Shown one piece after another: positions 21,535 to 32,213 of a DNA stretch of 64,000 bases. The stretch's first letter is position 1, and every line of letters begins with the position of its first letter. Source of the DNA: Blastobasis lacticolella (Eukaryota > Arthropoda > Insecta > Lepidoptera > Blastobasidae). The translations under genes were made by a program, and so were the position numbers. The DNA lies in assembly GCA_905147135.1 (NCBI GenBank), contig LR990044.1, positions 15,256,122 through 15,320,121 on the forward strand, in the 5' to 3' direction. The notes below the pieces were generated by a model. The model was not told where the DNA came from. It saw only the letters and a program-made list of their open reading frames with translations, and ran no database searches.

Positions 21535-22057
21535 GAGTAGACTTTGTAATATCGACTGTAAAACAGCGTCATTTCGCCGAGGCTCTCCATGTACCACTGA
21601 CTTTTTCAGAGTTACGTATATTAGTATAATTGATAACCCAAGTCGTTTATGGTGTCTACTCGTAAATCATATTTTTATTATAACTGTAAATATTTTATGT
21701 GTACCTTAATAACTCGTAAATAGGTACATACAAAATTTCTATCTATTGATTCATGTAACTGCAAATATCGGTGAGATTATAGTTTCAAATGAATAATATT
21801 TATTGTTTGATAAAAATTTCATTAAAATGTTGTCTACTACTACTAATAAATGATAAGATTAGCCGGACACCTTATCGAGGAAGGCACTAATTAAAATATG
21901 TAACGGATCTAAAATACGATGACAAAGAAATGCAAATATCTTTTGACTAGTTAACAACGCCCGTGGCGCCTCGGACGCGCATACTCAGCGATGGACTCTC
22001 GTCAAATTCACACTCATATTTATTTTGAACTGTTGAACGCTCAACATGCCCAGTACC
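21535..22057 (-). repeat. Inverted copy pair E, right arm
   Basis: 21636-22057 is the inverse of 17226-17665, and 21535-21600 is the inverse of 19715-19785. Read on the minus strand, the arm therefore continues past the end of the left arm into a further block. This favours dispersed copies of one element, differently truncated, over true terminal repeats. Confidence 0.75.
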
Positions 22058-22900
22058 TACTGTATATCTTGTATTTGAATAAATCAATGATCAGTATACA
22101 ATGTCTTTGTGCGTATTATAATTTGAATCATAGAATTTCATCTACATAGGTATAAAGTATTGAAGCATAGAGAATTTTTTTTTCAGGAGCAGAGATTGGA
22201 ATCCGAGGTTCAATTTGAGGCAAAATGTCACACATCTCTGTAACACACATACCAATGCAAATGGGTGTCGGACACGGATGCGAATGCCGATAGCGATTCA
22301 TGGCAAATGCAGGGACGAAACCCACTAGGCGGGTGTAGAACACGGGTGCGAACTGCGAATGTCGAAACCACAAATAACGATAGCGCGAAGACGATTGCTG
22401 GGAAACTTGAATGCGCCGTGATTCATTTGTGCGAAAAATCAATTCAGCGAGAGCTTCAAAGAGCGATCATTCAGTTGTGCGACAACTCAGTTGTGCGAAC
22501 CAAAATAATTAATATGAATTACCACTTTTTTATAGCAATTTTAATCTGTTTTGTGGAATCTACTTCTTTAATATCTAATCGATTTCGCTTGTGCAAAGTT
22601 CGGATCTTTGTAAACAACAATCACGCGGTAGGTACCCTATACATTTCTTTTCAGACAGATTCTTACTTATGTGTTTTAATCTATCGCGGTTATTATCACA
22701 CATTTTAAAGAAACACAAGACCAGAGAGTAGGTAATCCACCTGTGGTATAATATTCAAATAACCCAATGTTGTATCGCAGATTCGTTACTTCTCATGAAT
22801 TCGTTGGTCGATCTCATAGAGAACAAATTTTTAGCGGTCGATCTAAATTTTTTGACGGTTGGGGTCCACTTCATTATTGGTCTCTTTCTATATATGACCA
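22058..22900. other. Noncoding stretch with a small word-repeat patch
   Basis: At 22420-22500 the word 'cattTgtgcga/cagTtgtgcga' recurs three times. An open frame of 147 codons from 22265 has no recognisable domain and biased composition, so I do not call it a gene. Confidence 0.35.
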
Positions 22901-23051
22901 GGGGTCTAAAAAGGCCACATTAGCGTTTCATAATATGATTCATAACAGTTTGTCACAAACTTATCTGCAGCATCGCTGTTGTTGACATTGACATAACAAT
23001 TCTAAATGGCGTCACTTATTGGCCACCGGATCAAATAAGTTTGTGGCACTC
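22901..23051 (+). repeat. Family C repeat with MITE-like end
   Basis: Starts GGGGTCTAAAAAGGCCAC, then an inner inverted pair, TGTCACAAACTTATCTG near 22953 against CAAATAAGTTTGTGGCA near 23045. Between them lies gcatcgctgttgttgacatt. It is the best uninterrupted copy of the family. Confidence 0.7.
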
Positions 23052-23579
23052 TAAAATGAATTTTAGACACCCAGTTCTGGATTAGATCACTTCTTCATTA
23101 GGCCAGTTCCAAATAGTACCACTTCTACTTTTGACCACTTCTTTATTTGATTACCTCAAGTACCGTGAGCATACAAACATAATTATGGGAAAATAGCGCA
23201 CTTTATTTTCTACCCTTTTTACAAACTGTAAAAGCTTGCGATGCAGCCAATAGAGGCTTTTTTTCCTTTTAAAAATGCCAACGGCAATAAAGGCGAGAGC
23301 ACAACGCTTTATGAAGTTTTATTTGACAGGCGATGAGGAAATTAAGGCTGCGCTCCAGACTGAGGCAAGCAACTATTTGGTAGAAACACTTTGTTAGCTC
23401 AGTGCCCCGTTTAGACGTGTGCTTTTTGCTACTATTCAGAGTAGGTTAAGTTAGTAAAGTAAAAAGTTTGTTTATTCTCAATTGTGATAGTGTCGCGTAA
23501 AAATCTTTAAAAGCTTGGGGTAGGTAATCATTGTTCGTATTTAATATTACGTATAGTTTCTCTAATTTTAATAATTTCT
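23052..23579. other. Noncoding stretch before the YLDDG retrotransposon
   Basis: No coding similarity to the missing N-terminal part of the retrotransposon could be read here, so the element probably begins at its truncation point near 23580. Confidence 0.4.
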
Positions 23580-23589
23580 TAAAGACCTG

Positions 23590-24930
23590 TTGTGCAAGTC
23601 TTGCGGGGACGCTGGAGCCAAGCTCTTGGAGGATCTCACCGCCCTGATCAATGTCATGTTGGCGGGGAGGGTAAATTCAGATATAATTGAGACGCTGTAT
23701 GGTGCAAACCTGTGCGCTTTAATAAGAAAAGATGGAGGAGTGAGGCCGATTGCTGTGGGAACCACCCTTCGGAGACTCGCCTCCAAAATTTCTTGTAAAA
23801 AATTGGCACCAAAATTAACGTCCGCGTTTCAACCTATTCAGCTTGGTTTTGGAAGTAAAGGTGGCTGCGAAGCCGCTGTACATGCCTTGCGGGCTTTTAT
23901 AACCCACGACCAGGCTGAGGTGGTTTTAAAAGTGGACGTCAAAAACGCATTCAATTCGGTAAATAGAGACACCCTACTCATTGAAATTAAACAACAATGT
24001 CCAGAACTACTACCTTACATTTGGCAATGTTACAATATCCCTTCTAAATTAATGTACAAATCTCACGTTTTGAACTCTGAAGTAGGGTGTCAACAGGGAG
24101 ACCCACTCGGACCAGCAATTTTCAGTTTGGCAATACATCCTATAATATCAAAATTACAGTCCAAATTTCATATTTGGTACCTGGATGACGGGACACTCGG
24201 AGGTGAAGCAGCTACGGTTTTAAAAGATTTACATATTTTAACATCTGAATTCCAGAAAATCGGCCTTACTTTAAATTTTTCGAAATGTGAGTTATATTTG
24301 GACCCAAAATTGACTGACAAAGAAAAAATCATAACTGAATTTGACTCTACTGCACCGGGAATTAAAATTTTAAACGACGAAAACCTCCGCCTTTTGGGTG
24401 CTCCCATCATGGACGAGTCTATTCCGGCTTTCTTAAAAGAAAAACAATCAAAATTCGAAATTTATTGTAAAGAACTGGTAAAAATAAAGTCACACATGGC
24501 CCTGTATATACTCCGATTCTGCCTGTTTGTCCCGGAGTTCACTTACTTTTTGCGGTGTAGTCCGATTTGGAAATTTGAAAATTTAATTCTACCTTTGGAC
24601 AATGAAATTAAATCTATACTCGGCAAAATTCTTAACTTAAATTTAAATACGCGTTCTTGGTCTCAAGCCGCTCTCCCGATTCGTCTAGGCGGTATTGGGG
24701 TACGTAAAATTTCTAATGTTTCTCTCCCGGCTTTTTATCATCTGTGCACAGCACTGAAAACCTGGTATCCAAAATCTTGGGACCACAGCATAATTTTATA
24801 CAAAGCTCATGCTGCACAGATGCTAAACAAGCCTGGGAGAGCTTATGTCCGAGTGAGACTCCCCCAGAGTCTCCGATTCACCAACGGCTTTGGGATGAGC
24901 CACTTTGTAAAAAAATTCAAAAAGATTTAA
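23590..24930 (+). pseudogene. Reverse transcriptase domain (YLDDG type), N-terminally truncated
   Basis: Palm motifs are in order: KDGGVRPIAVGTTLRRLASK (finger), VLKVDVKNAFNSVNRD (motif A Asp), GCQQGDPLGPAIFSLAI (motif B), WYLDDGTLGG (motif C, both Asp kept) and LTLNFSKCELYL (motif D). The thumb and linker follow, with LGGIGVRKIS. The variant YLDDG instead of the usual LINE F/YADD is notable. The frame opens with a TTG, not an ATG, and the upstream finger residues are missing. Around 24800-24835 the conserved reading passes to another frame (KQAWESLCPSE), so the last ~35 residues of this frame are out-of-frame. Family placement is uncertain: an R2/Hero-like non-LTR group with a restriction-type nuclease is my inference. 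Confidence 0.8.
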
Positions 24931-25682
24931 TAGATTCTTCGGCTAGTGTTTCGGAACGTGCTCGTCTCTTGGCCGTTTCTAAGCGGGAGTCAGGATTCTG
25001 GCTTCAAGCTGTCCCTTCCCTAAATATCGGCACCGTTTTAGATAACTTATCGTTATCTATTTGTTTGGGTTTGAGGTTGGGGGTCAACCTCGTTCATCCA
25101 CATTGGTGTCCCTGTGGTGCATATGTGGATTCGCTGGGGCACCACGGTCTGTCATGTAGTCGTAGCGCAGGCCGAATCTCCAGACACGCGGCAATAAATG
25201 ACGTCATCCGAAGGGCGCTTGTCACCGTCAACGTACCGGCCGTATTAGAGCCGAACGGTACCGTACGTGACGATGGCAAGAGGCCTGACGGCATGACGCT
25301 CATTGCTTGGAAACGTGGGAGGGCGCTGGTGTGGGACGCTACTTGCGTGGACACTCTGGCGCCGTCCCATGTAACCTCTACCGCCCGCAACGCTGGAGCT
25401 GCGGCCTCTGCTGCTGAGGATCTCAAACGTAGGAAATATGAAAGCCTAGCCCAGGACTTCATATTTCAGCCGTTTGGGGTTGAGACATTGGGACCGTGGG
25501 GCCCTGATGCTTTAAAGCTTTTCAAAGTTTTAAGCAAAAAGCTGATTGACACCACAGGTGACCGGAGAGCTGGCGCGTTCCTCGGGCAGAGGATAAGTAT
25601 TGCTATCCAACGAGGCAACGCAGCTAGCTTTCTGGGGACCATTCCGCGGGACAACGGTGTGGATGATTTTTTTAATACATAA
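24800..25682 (+). pseudogene. C-terminal zinc-knuckle and RPD nuclease-like domain of the same retrotransposon
   Basis: This continues the reverse-transcriptase reading after a single frameshift. It has the CCHC pattern CPCGAYVDSLGHHGLSC (C-x-C-x8-H-x3-C), then HAAINDVIRRAL, GKRPDG, RALVWDATC and an alanine-rich helix with KYESLA. It ends GNAASFLGTI...NGVDDFFNT. CCHC followed by RPD...WD is the layout of restriction-like endonucleases in R2-type elements. I infer the same role here (target-site nicking) without being able to align it. The formal ATG at 24744 lies in overlapping sequence and is not a real start. Confidence 0.75.
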
Positions 25683-25690
25683 TATTTTAG

Positions 25691-26044
25691 TATTAGTGTT
25701 TAATTTTATTTCCATTTAGTTTTAGATAAATTTAGTCTTAGATTAACCTAGTTTTAGTGAATTAAGTTATGTTAGTTTCTCTTGTAGTTAATACATCGTA
25801 ACTAAAAATGGTTTGACAAGGTTTTTGATATATAAGACTAGCTAGAGTACAACTCACAAGTTACAATGAATATTAAATATTTAATACGAGTGCGAAAAAA
25901 TTTCTCCCACTGCTTTTCCATATGAGCTCAAAAGAAGGTTCCTTAAATGGAAAGGGATGATGCTTTTGCCGGTCCGGTGACGGATGTCACCCATTATTGG
26001 ATAACTTATGTAATCCTAACAATATATGTGACTGTTTGTATTAA
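25691..26044. other. Noncoding stretch after the retrotransposon
   Basis: AT-rich with several 'ttagttttag' words. May include the element's 3' UTR. Confidence 0.35.
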
Positions 26045-26195
26045 ATCATCATCACAGCCCGTAACAGTCCACTGCAGGACTAAGGGCCTCTCTCACGAAA
26101 GGGGAGGTTATTGCCATAATCTCCACGCTTGGCAGACGGGTTGGAGATCGCTGTGTTTAAATATAACAATGGAAAATGCTGCTGAAAAAAAAAAT
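26045..26195 (-). repeat. Family B retroposon, 5'-truncated
   Basis: The minus strand carries the 3' half of family B (gcgatctccaacccgtctgc, ccaagcgtggagattatggc, gactgttacgggctgtgatg). The GGCCGTGTGGTG head is missing. Confidence 0.8.
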
Positions 26196-26214
26196 AGAAA
26201 ATAAAAATTTTGTC

Positions 26215-26550
26215 TAAAAAATAAAAAATAAAATTTAGGGGTGAACTACCCCTAACATTTAGGGGGATGAAAAATAGATGTTAGCCGATTCTCATAGATA
26301 TCGGATAAGCACAAAAAATTTCATCAAAATCGGTCAAGCCGTTTCGGAGGAGTATGGCAACGAAAACTGTGACACGAGAATTTTATATATTAGATAGATA
26401 TACAGGCTATAGTGTAAATACAACATACAAAAATACATACAATCCTCAATTTTCACCCTTCTACTATCAACCCTTATTTTTTAATAGCCATTTTAGTAAT
26501 ATTTATATGGCAAAACAACGTTTGCCGGGTCAGCTAGTTGATATATAACT
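26215..26550 (+). repeat. Interspersed moth-type repeat (TCGGTCAAGCCGTTTCGGAG)
   Basis: Contains 'gtgaactacccctaacattt', 'aaaatcggtcaagccgtttc' and the end 'gccgggtcagctagttgata', which I recognise as a common dispersed repeat in Lepidoptera. No coding capacity. Class not assigned. Confidence 0.5.
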
Positions 26551-27380
26551 TCGTCTTATAATGAGAGATTTCGTCTTATAAGATGACATAAAAAATAGAG
26601 ATTTTCTTATCGTCAATAGATGGCGCAATTCACTGATAATAATAATATGTCAAATGCAAAAAGTTTGGGTCAAAGGATTGACTGTTTGGATTTTATTGTA
26701 ATCGGCAAGTTTTAACGGGTTGGTGATTATTTGGGTTGGTGCAACAGGGGATAGCTGTACTCAATATACGACGTGACTTGAGTGATATCACCTGTCTGAC
26801 TATAAAGACAAACTTGACGTAAGAATTCAGTACAGCACCATATATTTACAAGGAGATAAAACTTGTTTTTTTCTTAAACTGTCAAATTGAGAACCTCTCA
26901 TTACGTTGTAATAAAATGACATTAGCACCGGCTGATCTAAGGCCGGACCTATTTTTCCGTATTATTCTAAATTTCTATTGTGTAAAAATAATTTTGAGAG
27001 ATAAGTGAAAAATAAACCGCTGTCCAACCTACTGGTAAATGTCTGATTTATCCCTTTTTCAAATAACAACCTACAGCAAAATCATAGTTATTCTCAATAA
27101 CGACCTAACTCGAAATGAACACTCAAACTCATTAACTGACTCACTGAAAGTATATTAAACAGTTCGCAAACGTTACGATGTTTGTGTAAAACTCTGACAC
27201 ATACCTTACAGGTGGTACTTATGCTTGGAGCCACGCCACATAATTACTTTCTTAGCAATAAACGCACCGGGAATAGTTAACGAACTGTCGTTAAGGGATC
27301 TCTTCATAACTCACGGATTCGCAGGACGTACTCAGGGGAAAGTACAGATACCTGCAGTGTAGAAGCGATGTAAGATGTCT
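26551..27380. other. Noncoding stretch, nothing recognised
   Basis: Two near-adjacent 'acttcgtcttataa' words at about 26550 and 26570. No gene was found. Confidence 0.4.
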
Positions 27381-27519
27381 TACAGCGCCACCAACTTTTT
27401 CAGTAGACAAAATCGGAAGTAACTGACATCCTGTACTAAAATGGAATTTACATTTTTAGACAAGCTATCGTATTAGTTCCGATTGTGTCTACTGATCAGG
27501 CAGGTTGGTGGCGCTGTAG
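27381..27519. mobile_element. Small MITE-like inverted repeat
   Basis: TACAGCGCCACCAAC at 27381 is inverted at its right end near 27519, and AGTAGAC-AAATCGGAA also pairs inside. The arms are about 45 bp with gaps. No target duplication is certain. Confidence 0.6.
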
Positions 27520-27779
27520 AGCGATATTACTGGATATGTCATGCGTCATCCCCTACTGCTACGCTTTCGGGTTCCGCTGAATACTGAATACACATACCGC
27601 CGGGTATACTGAATATACATAGACACTTACGCCCGTATCTCATAGTGTAGGTGTAGGCAGAGACTATCGAGTGACACGCCAATACGAGCCACAAGCTAAG
27701 ATCCTGGCATACCTCTTTTGCATTGTTCACATACATCTCTTATCATACATCTTCTTACACATTTATCAGTATTATAAAA

Positions 27780-28360
27780 ACCACTTCCTATTAGGATTAT
27801 ATCAGACAGTAGAGTAGTACTCATGGCCATTGAAAACAACAACATCACCTCGGGGCTTATACGCGTCTGTCGCAAATGCTTAAATGAGGTATGTAAGACA
27901 AATACCATAACCCTACAATGGACAAAAGAACACAGCGGATCGAGGGGAAACGATGCAGCTGATGAGTTGGCCAGGGGAGGATACGAAGCCCATAAGCCCT
28001 GAACCAATTCTACCTATACCATTCGCATGGATCCGCAAATATCTGGTGGATAAATTCAAGGTAAAATATAACCACCTCTGGTCATCACTGGAGGAATGCA
28101 GATAATCCAAGGAGGCTCTACCGAGAATTAACACCTCTTCACCATAGGTCTCACCCACAGCCCTTTGAGCAAAGCCTGCTTGAAGAAAGAAGAGAAAGCT
28201 GCACACGTCCTACAAACGTGCGTGGGGGTGGCATCATACAGGCTTGAGCATCTTGGATAACCAGAAACCCTTCTGTTTTAGGAGACGTTTGTAAAACTGA
28301 AAGTTGCTACGTTTCCTGGAAGAGTTAGGATAGCAACAACAATAGGATATAATATCCACG
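27780..28360 (+). pseudogene. Decayed LINE RNase H and C-terminal region
   Basis: Reads 'AIENNNITSGLIRVCRKCL', 'NTITLQWTKEHSGSRGND' and 'AADELARGG', the end of a LINE RNase H (the W...H..GN..AD.LA signature with His and Asp kept). After frameshifts come 'PEPILPIPFAWIRKYLVDKF', 'KAAHVLQTCVGVASYRLEHL' (a knuckle-like segment) and 'KVATFPGRVRIATTIG'. Several stops and shifts make it clearly non-functional. The RT itself is absent. Confidence 0.75.
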
Positions 28361-29548
28361 CGGATATGATATAGGCGCGAGTTCGTCAGACTGTGGAAAC
28401 TTCTCGAATACAATAAATACTTGATTAAAATAACAGATAATACATTTCTAACGTATGTTTCGGGTTTCCTATCGCGTACCTTTGTTTACTCGGACCATAT
28501 CTATATTTCTAATGTGTGATAATAACCGCGATAGTTTAGTTTAGAACATTATGTTATCATAAAATACATGATATGATCTAAATATTCCATGGATTTTGTT
28601 ACGTATAATCTTTCGATTGAAGCAATAAAACAACACAACTAAACTACCTACCAAAGTAATCGTGTTTTGTCGGTCTGACATAATTGAATACACCATCAAC
28701 ATTTACTGACAGAAGTTGCTGTAAGCTAGTATGTCCGTGGACCAGATAACAACAGCGTGGGTAACAGCGATTTCTCTTGGGTTACTTCAACAGAAGTCGC
28801 TGCTTTTTGTTTTCTAACCATTTTCAATATAATACTTCCACTTCCTTACCTGTGTGGTGCTTCCACTATAGGAAGATATATAATAAATTACATCAAAAAA
28901 CAAACAATTGTTTGGAAACAGAGGCTTTGTATAGTCACGAAAGCCTGGAGAAATGCGAAACAATTTCACAGGAAATCCTATTTAAACGAGATTCTTATCT
29001 CCTTATATTTTCATCAATGTTGAAGCCTAAAGGATTTTTCGCAATCAATTTTGATAACGCAGGGTGGCGTGGGGGGCTACACCCCCCCTGAATCCGTCCC
29101 CGCTCCGCTTACTTTATTACATTATTTCGTCGGATCAAGTGTTAATGACGTCAAACAAGAGCTAACGAGACTCGTCCCGCATTCCGGTCACGTCGTCACG
29201 TAGTCGTCACGTCGTGTCACCGCAGTAGTAAACACGATGTTTATGCTCCGGGGACACGCGAAATTGGAATAAGTTTTATGGGCGCATTTTTTTGCTGTCC
29301 GTCCGGTCCCGTGTGCTTAATTTCAGGTTTCAGGCCCCAGACATGGCAAAGTTACGGTAAGGGTGAAAGGTTGTTCGTGATTGCATTTTTTCTGGATTAG
29401 GGGATGATTCGTTACTTCGGCGGGATTAGAATATCCACCCGTAGAAACCGTCTTGTAGAAGCTACTGTAGCGAAGTTGGAATTACTGTAGGAATTAAACT
29501 TAAAAGTATTAAACTTTGTGTATTGAATAAAAACATAAAATATAGAAG
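28361..29548. other. Noncoding stretch
   Basis: 28450-28535 (gtttcgggtttcctatcgcg, taataaccgcgatagtttag) shares words with 54960-55040 and 22683-22700. 29040-29100 is GC-richer. The 88-104 codon open frames near 28760-29090 have no recognisable motif. Confidence 0.4.
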
Positions 29549-29561
29549 TGTTGTTTTTTAC

Positions 29562-29776
29562 CCCATCTCTTCCCGTGGGTGTCGTAAGAGGCGACTAAGG
29601 GACAAATCCGAAAGATGGGCAACAGCATTTTTCTGGGTACATTTACATCAACTGCACTGCGATCTCCAACCCTTCTGCCAAGCGTGGAGATTATGGCAAT
29701 GACCTCCCCTTTCGTGGGAGAGGCCCGAAGTCCTACAGTGGATTGTTATGGGCTGTGATGATGATGATGATGATGA
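29562..29776 (+). mobile_element. Family B retroposon with perfect 13 bp target duplication
   Basis: Bounded by TGTTGTTTTTTAC (29549-29561 and 29777-29789). The element begins inside the family B body (cgtgggtgtcgtaagaggcg), continues gatctccaacccttctgcca and ccaagcgtggagattatggc, and ends GGGCTGTGATGATGATG with about seven GAT units. The intact long tail and exact duplication indicate a comparatively young insertion. Confidence 0.88.
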
Positions 29777-29849
29777 TGTTGTTTTTTACTCTTTGATCAC
29801 CAGAATAATGAAAGAGCCAGATAAAACGTTAGACGTGCTTTTATAACCT

Positions 29850-29962
29850 TAGTGTTGCCATTTTTAACAACCTCCGAATAGACCAGTCCATTTCTTGTCT
29901 AAATAATGGAATGCGCTTTATACATGGCAACACCAATCACAAATATCAAGTTTGACAGTTTA
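29850..29962 (+). repeat. Small inverted-repeat element (copy 2 of 2)
   Basis: gtgttgccattttt near 29860 against catggcaacaccaa near 29935, followed by tcaagtttgacagttta, which matches copy 1 at 9188-9305 in inverse orientation. Confidence 0.55.
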
Positions 29963-30485
29963 TTGTATATTTATTAACAATCGAGTATATTCAAGATTTC
30001 ACCAATTTAAAACAATAAAACAATTGCAAGTATCGGATTATCTGTTAAAATATTACAGTTCATCGTCCAATAACAGCGAAGTTAAGTTGCCTTATTTTTA
30101 TTACACTAACAATAATATCAATATTGATATTAAAATTGTATGTGTGACGGCGAAGGCGAAGTTATCGTTGAGACAAACCTCAAAGGGGTTTACCAATGTG
30201 TTCAGTTATAAACTGTAACTGAACACATTGGTACATTGGAACACAACTGTGTTTTTGTGAATAAATAAATCTAAATTAAAACTTCAAAAATAGTTAAAAC
30301 TATAAAATATAATATCCGTCCGAGGTCGGGTGGATAAACGATGTGAAAAAGAATGCTGAGAGCACATTAGGTTTGAAATTTGAAATTATGAAATTTTGGT
30401 TTCTATACTAACAGAGAGTTTATTTTATTATCTGTGAAAAAACGTGTAGCGCCCGCATTGCACACGCACAGCCGTCGTGGCGTAA
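29963..30485. other. Noncoding stretch
   Basis: Contains a short mirrored pair 'accaatgtgttcagttataa / ctgtaactgaacacattggt' at about 30191-30230, a perfect hairpin arm of about 16 bp. An 88-codon open frame there is not convincing. Confidence 0.4.
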
Positions 30486-30493
30486 CCGCATAG

Positions 30494-31308
30494 CAGTGTT
30501 GGGCGAAATCACTAATTTTTTCAATTGATTGATTAGTCAAACTAAAAATTTTGTGACTTAATTAGTTGTACTAAATAAATCACAACTAAAATTTTTAGTT
30601 TTAGTTTTAGTTAGGACTAAAGTACTTTTAGTAATCAATTTTAGTTTTCAGTTAAACTAACTTTCCTATAAAATATTAGAAACAATAAAAATATCTGAAT
30701 TTAAAGTAATCATAGATGGACGAACAGACCAGCTTAACTATACGTTAATTGTACTCGATCTCTGTTAGAACCAAGATAACAGTAATAAGTTATTTTAATT
30801 ACTGACAATAGTACTTATATCTATGGAGGAGTATCTCCGACACAAAAATCCTTTAAAGACCAACTCAGGTGAGCTTACAAACTACAAGGATCACATTGTT
30901 CTCGGAAATATATATTTTTTTTCGTATTAACTCACCACAGTTAATAATACTAATAATATTAATATTATAATACTATACTGGTAGAAATATCTCATCTCAT
31001 GCCATTTTAGAGCAACGGAACTCGATCGCACTGCGTGGGCCATCTCCCTTCCTATATTTCAACACCCTAATTGCTTTTGTTTCGGTTTTTACGTAAACTA
31101 CAATTTTAAATTAATACTCATAACGCCATCTTTTACTTACTAGAAGTTTAATCAAAACTATCAATCATTACTAAAAATTAAAACTAATTCGTCGACCAAA
31201 TTAGTCATCACATAATTTAAACTAATTCAATTTTCAATCGTTACATAAAACTAAATTTGTTAGTTTTAGTTTGTAGTCGTCAATCAATCTAAATTTTGCC
31301 TAACACTG
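30494..31308. mobile_element. Non-autonomous hAT element with perfect 8 bp target duplication
   Basis: 815 bp bounded by CCGCATAG on both sides (30486-30493 and 31309-31316). The ends are CAGTGTTGGGCGAAAT and its inverse form ATTTTGCCTAACACTG: 16 bp with two mismatches, the CAGTG start typical of hAT. Subterminal regions are rich in TTAGTTTTAG/CTAAAACTAA words in mirrored layout. No transposase ORF, so it would depend on an outside enzyme. Confidence 0.92.
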
Positions 31309-31468
31309 CCGCATAGTCACCGCGACGTATACGCGCCAATAGGTCAATAGAAAATAGTCAGTAGAAAATGAAAAATCCTTTCAATGACATATCACTCAAC
31401 GTTATTGGTCATATATGCTGGGTTATCCGGACCTCATCTTATAGCTAACTTAACACCAATTATATATT

Positions 31469-31690
31469 AGGTCCTTACTTATGAATTTGGCGTTTTGTAT
31501 GGCGAAAATGACAGAATCTGTAATTTTCATACAATCTCATTTTTAAATTTCTTGAAGATAGTAAATCCGATTACAATGAAACTTTGTAGCTATATTCTGA
31601 CATCATTAAGCTAACTAGTGTGTACTAAAAAATATTTGAGCAAATGTATACATGCAAAAAAAACGCCAATTTAGTAGGTAAGGAACCAAT
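31469..31690. mobile_element. Short MITE (GGTCCTTAC ends)
   Basis: aggtccttacttatgaattt ... ggcgttttgtat on the left pairs with aaacgccaatttagtaggta ... aggaacc on the right. The flanks are AT-rich (atatta / aatatta), consistent with an AT target. A related, interrupted copy lies at 57265-57406. Confidence 0.65.
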
Positions 31691-32189
31691 ATTAAACTTT
31701 TTCCGAGGAGTATAACACGTGGATACTACCACATTAATATCTTTAATATTGCCTAATTATAAGAGGATCAAAAGAGAAAATATAGCGAAATTTCTGTCTA
31801 TTCATGTGAGGTCTCATGCCAAAGATATCGTAAAATTGTTTGTGCTAAAATGATCTCTATGGTGGAATGAATAGAATATACGGACTATGGTGTATTCATT
31901 TGATGATGTCGCGTCCGGATCGTTTGATCTACCTATGGGCTTGGCGCAAGTTACAATCGATTATTATAATATTAAAAATCGAATGGTTATAAGACAAGAC
32001 GACTTTACTAAGTTAAATATAAGCCTGTATCAGTAGCAGTAAATGGGTCCCTTGAAACTGAAGAGAGCAGCCCCAAACCATGGTACATAAATGGTTGCTG
32101 AAACCGTCTGTTTTGGACTAAAGCTCTCAAGAATTGATAAATTTAGATACATTTCTGCACGAGTCCAATGTCAAGTCCCGTATCTCTGC
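31691..32189. other. Noncoding stretch
   Basis: No gene or defined repeat recognised. Confidence 0.4.
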
Positions 32190-32213
32190 AGCTCTTCTTC
32201 TTCTTTCTTCTTT

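Larger units (their letters stand above)
23580..25690 (+). mobile_element. 5'-truncated retrotransposon with YLDDG reverse transcriptase and nuclease-like C-terminus
   Basis: Comprises the two overlapping open frames described separately and ends shortly after the TAA at 25680-25682. The frame is open from the first bases of the unit, so the 5' end is a truncation, as expected for target-primed insertion. A second copy of its last 60 codons and 3' end lies at 43826-44060. Terminal duplications and tail were not identified. Confidence 0.75.

Noticed and set aside
22265..22708. 147-codon open frame on the plus strand
   Set aside because: No recognisable domain, no splice or promoter context, and the sequence contains a small word repeat that keeps the frame open by chance.
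28757..29091. Two overlapping frames of 88 and 104 codons
   Set aside because: No domain, and they overlap each other in different frames without conservation evidence.
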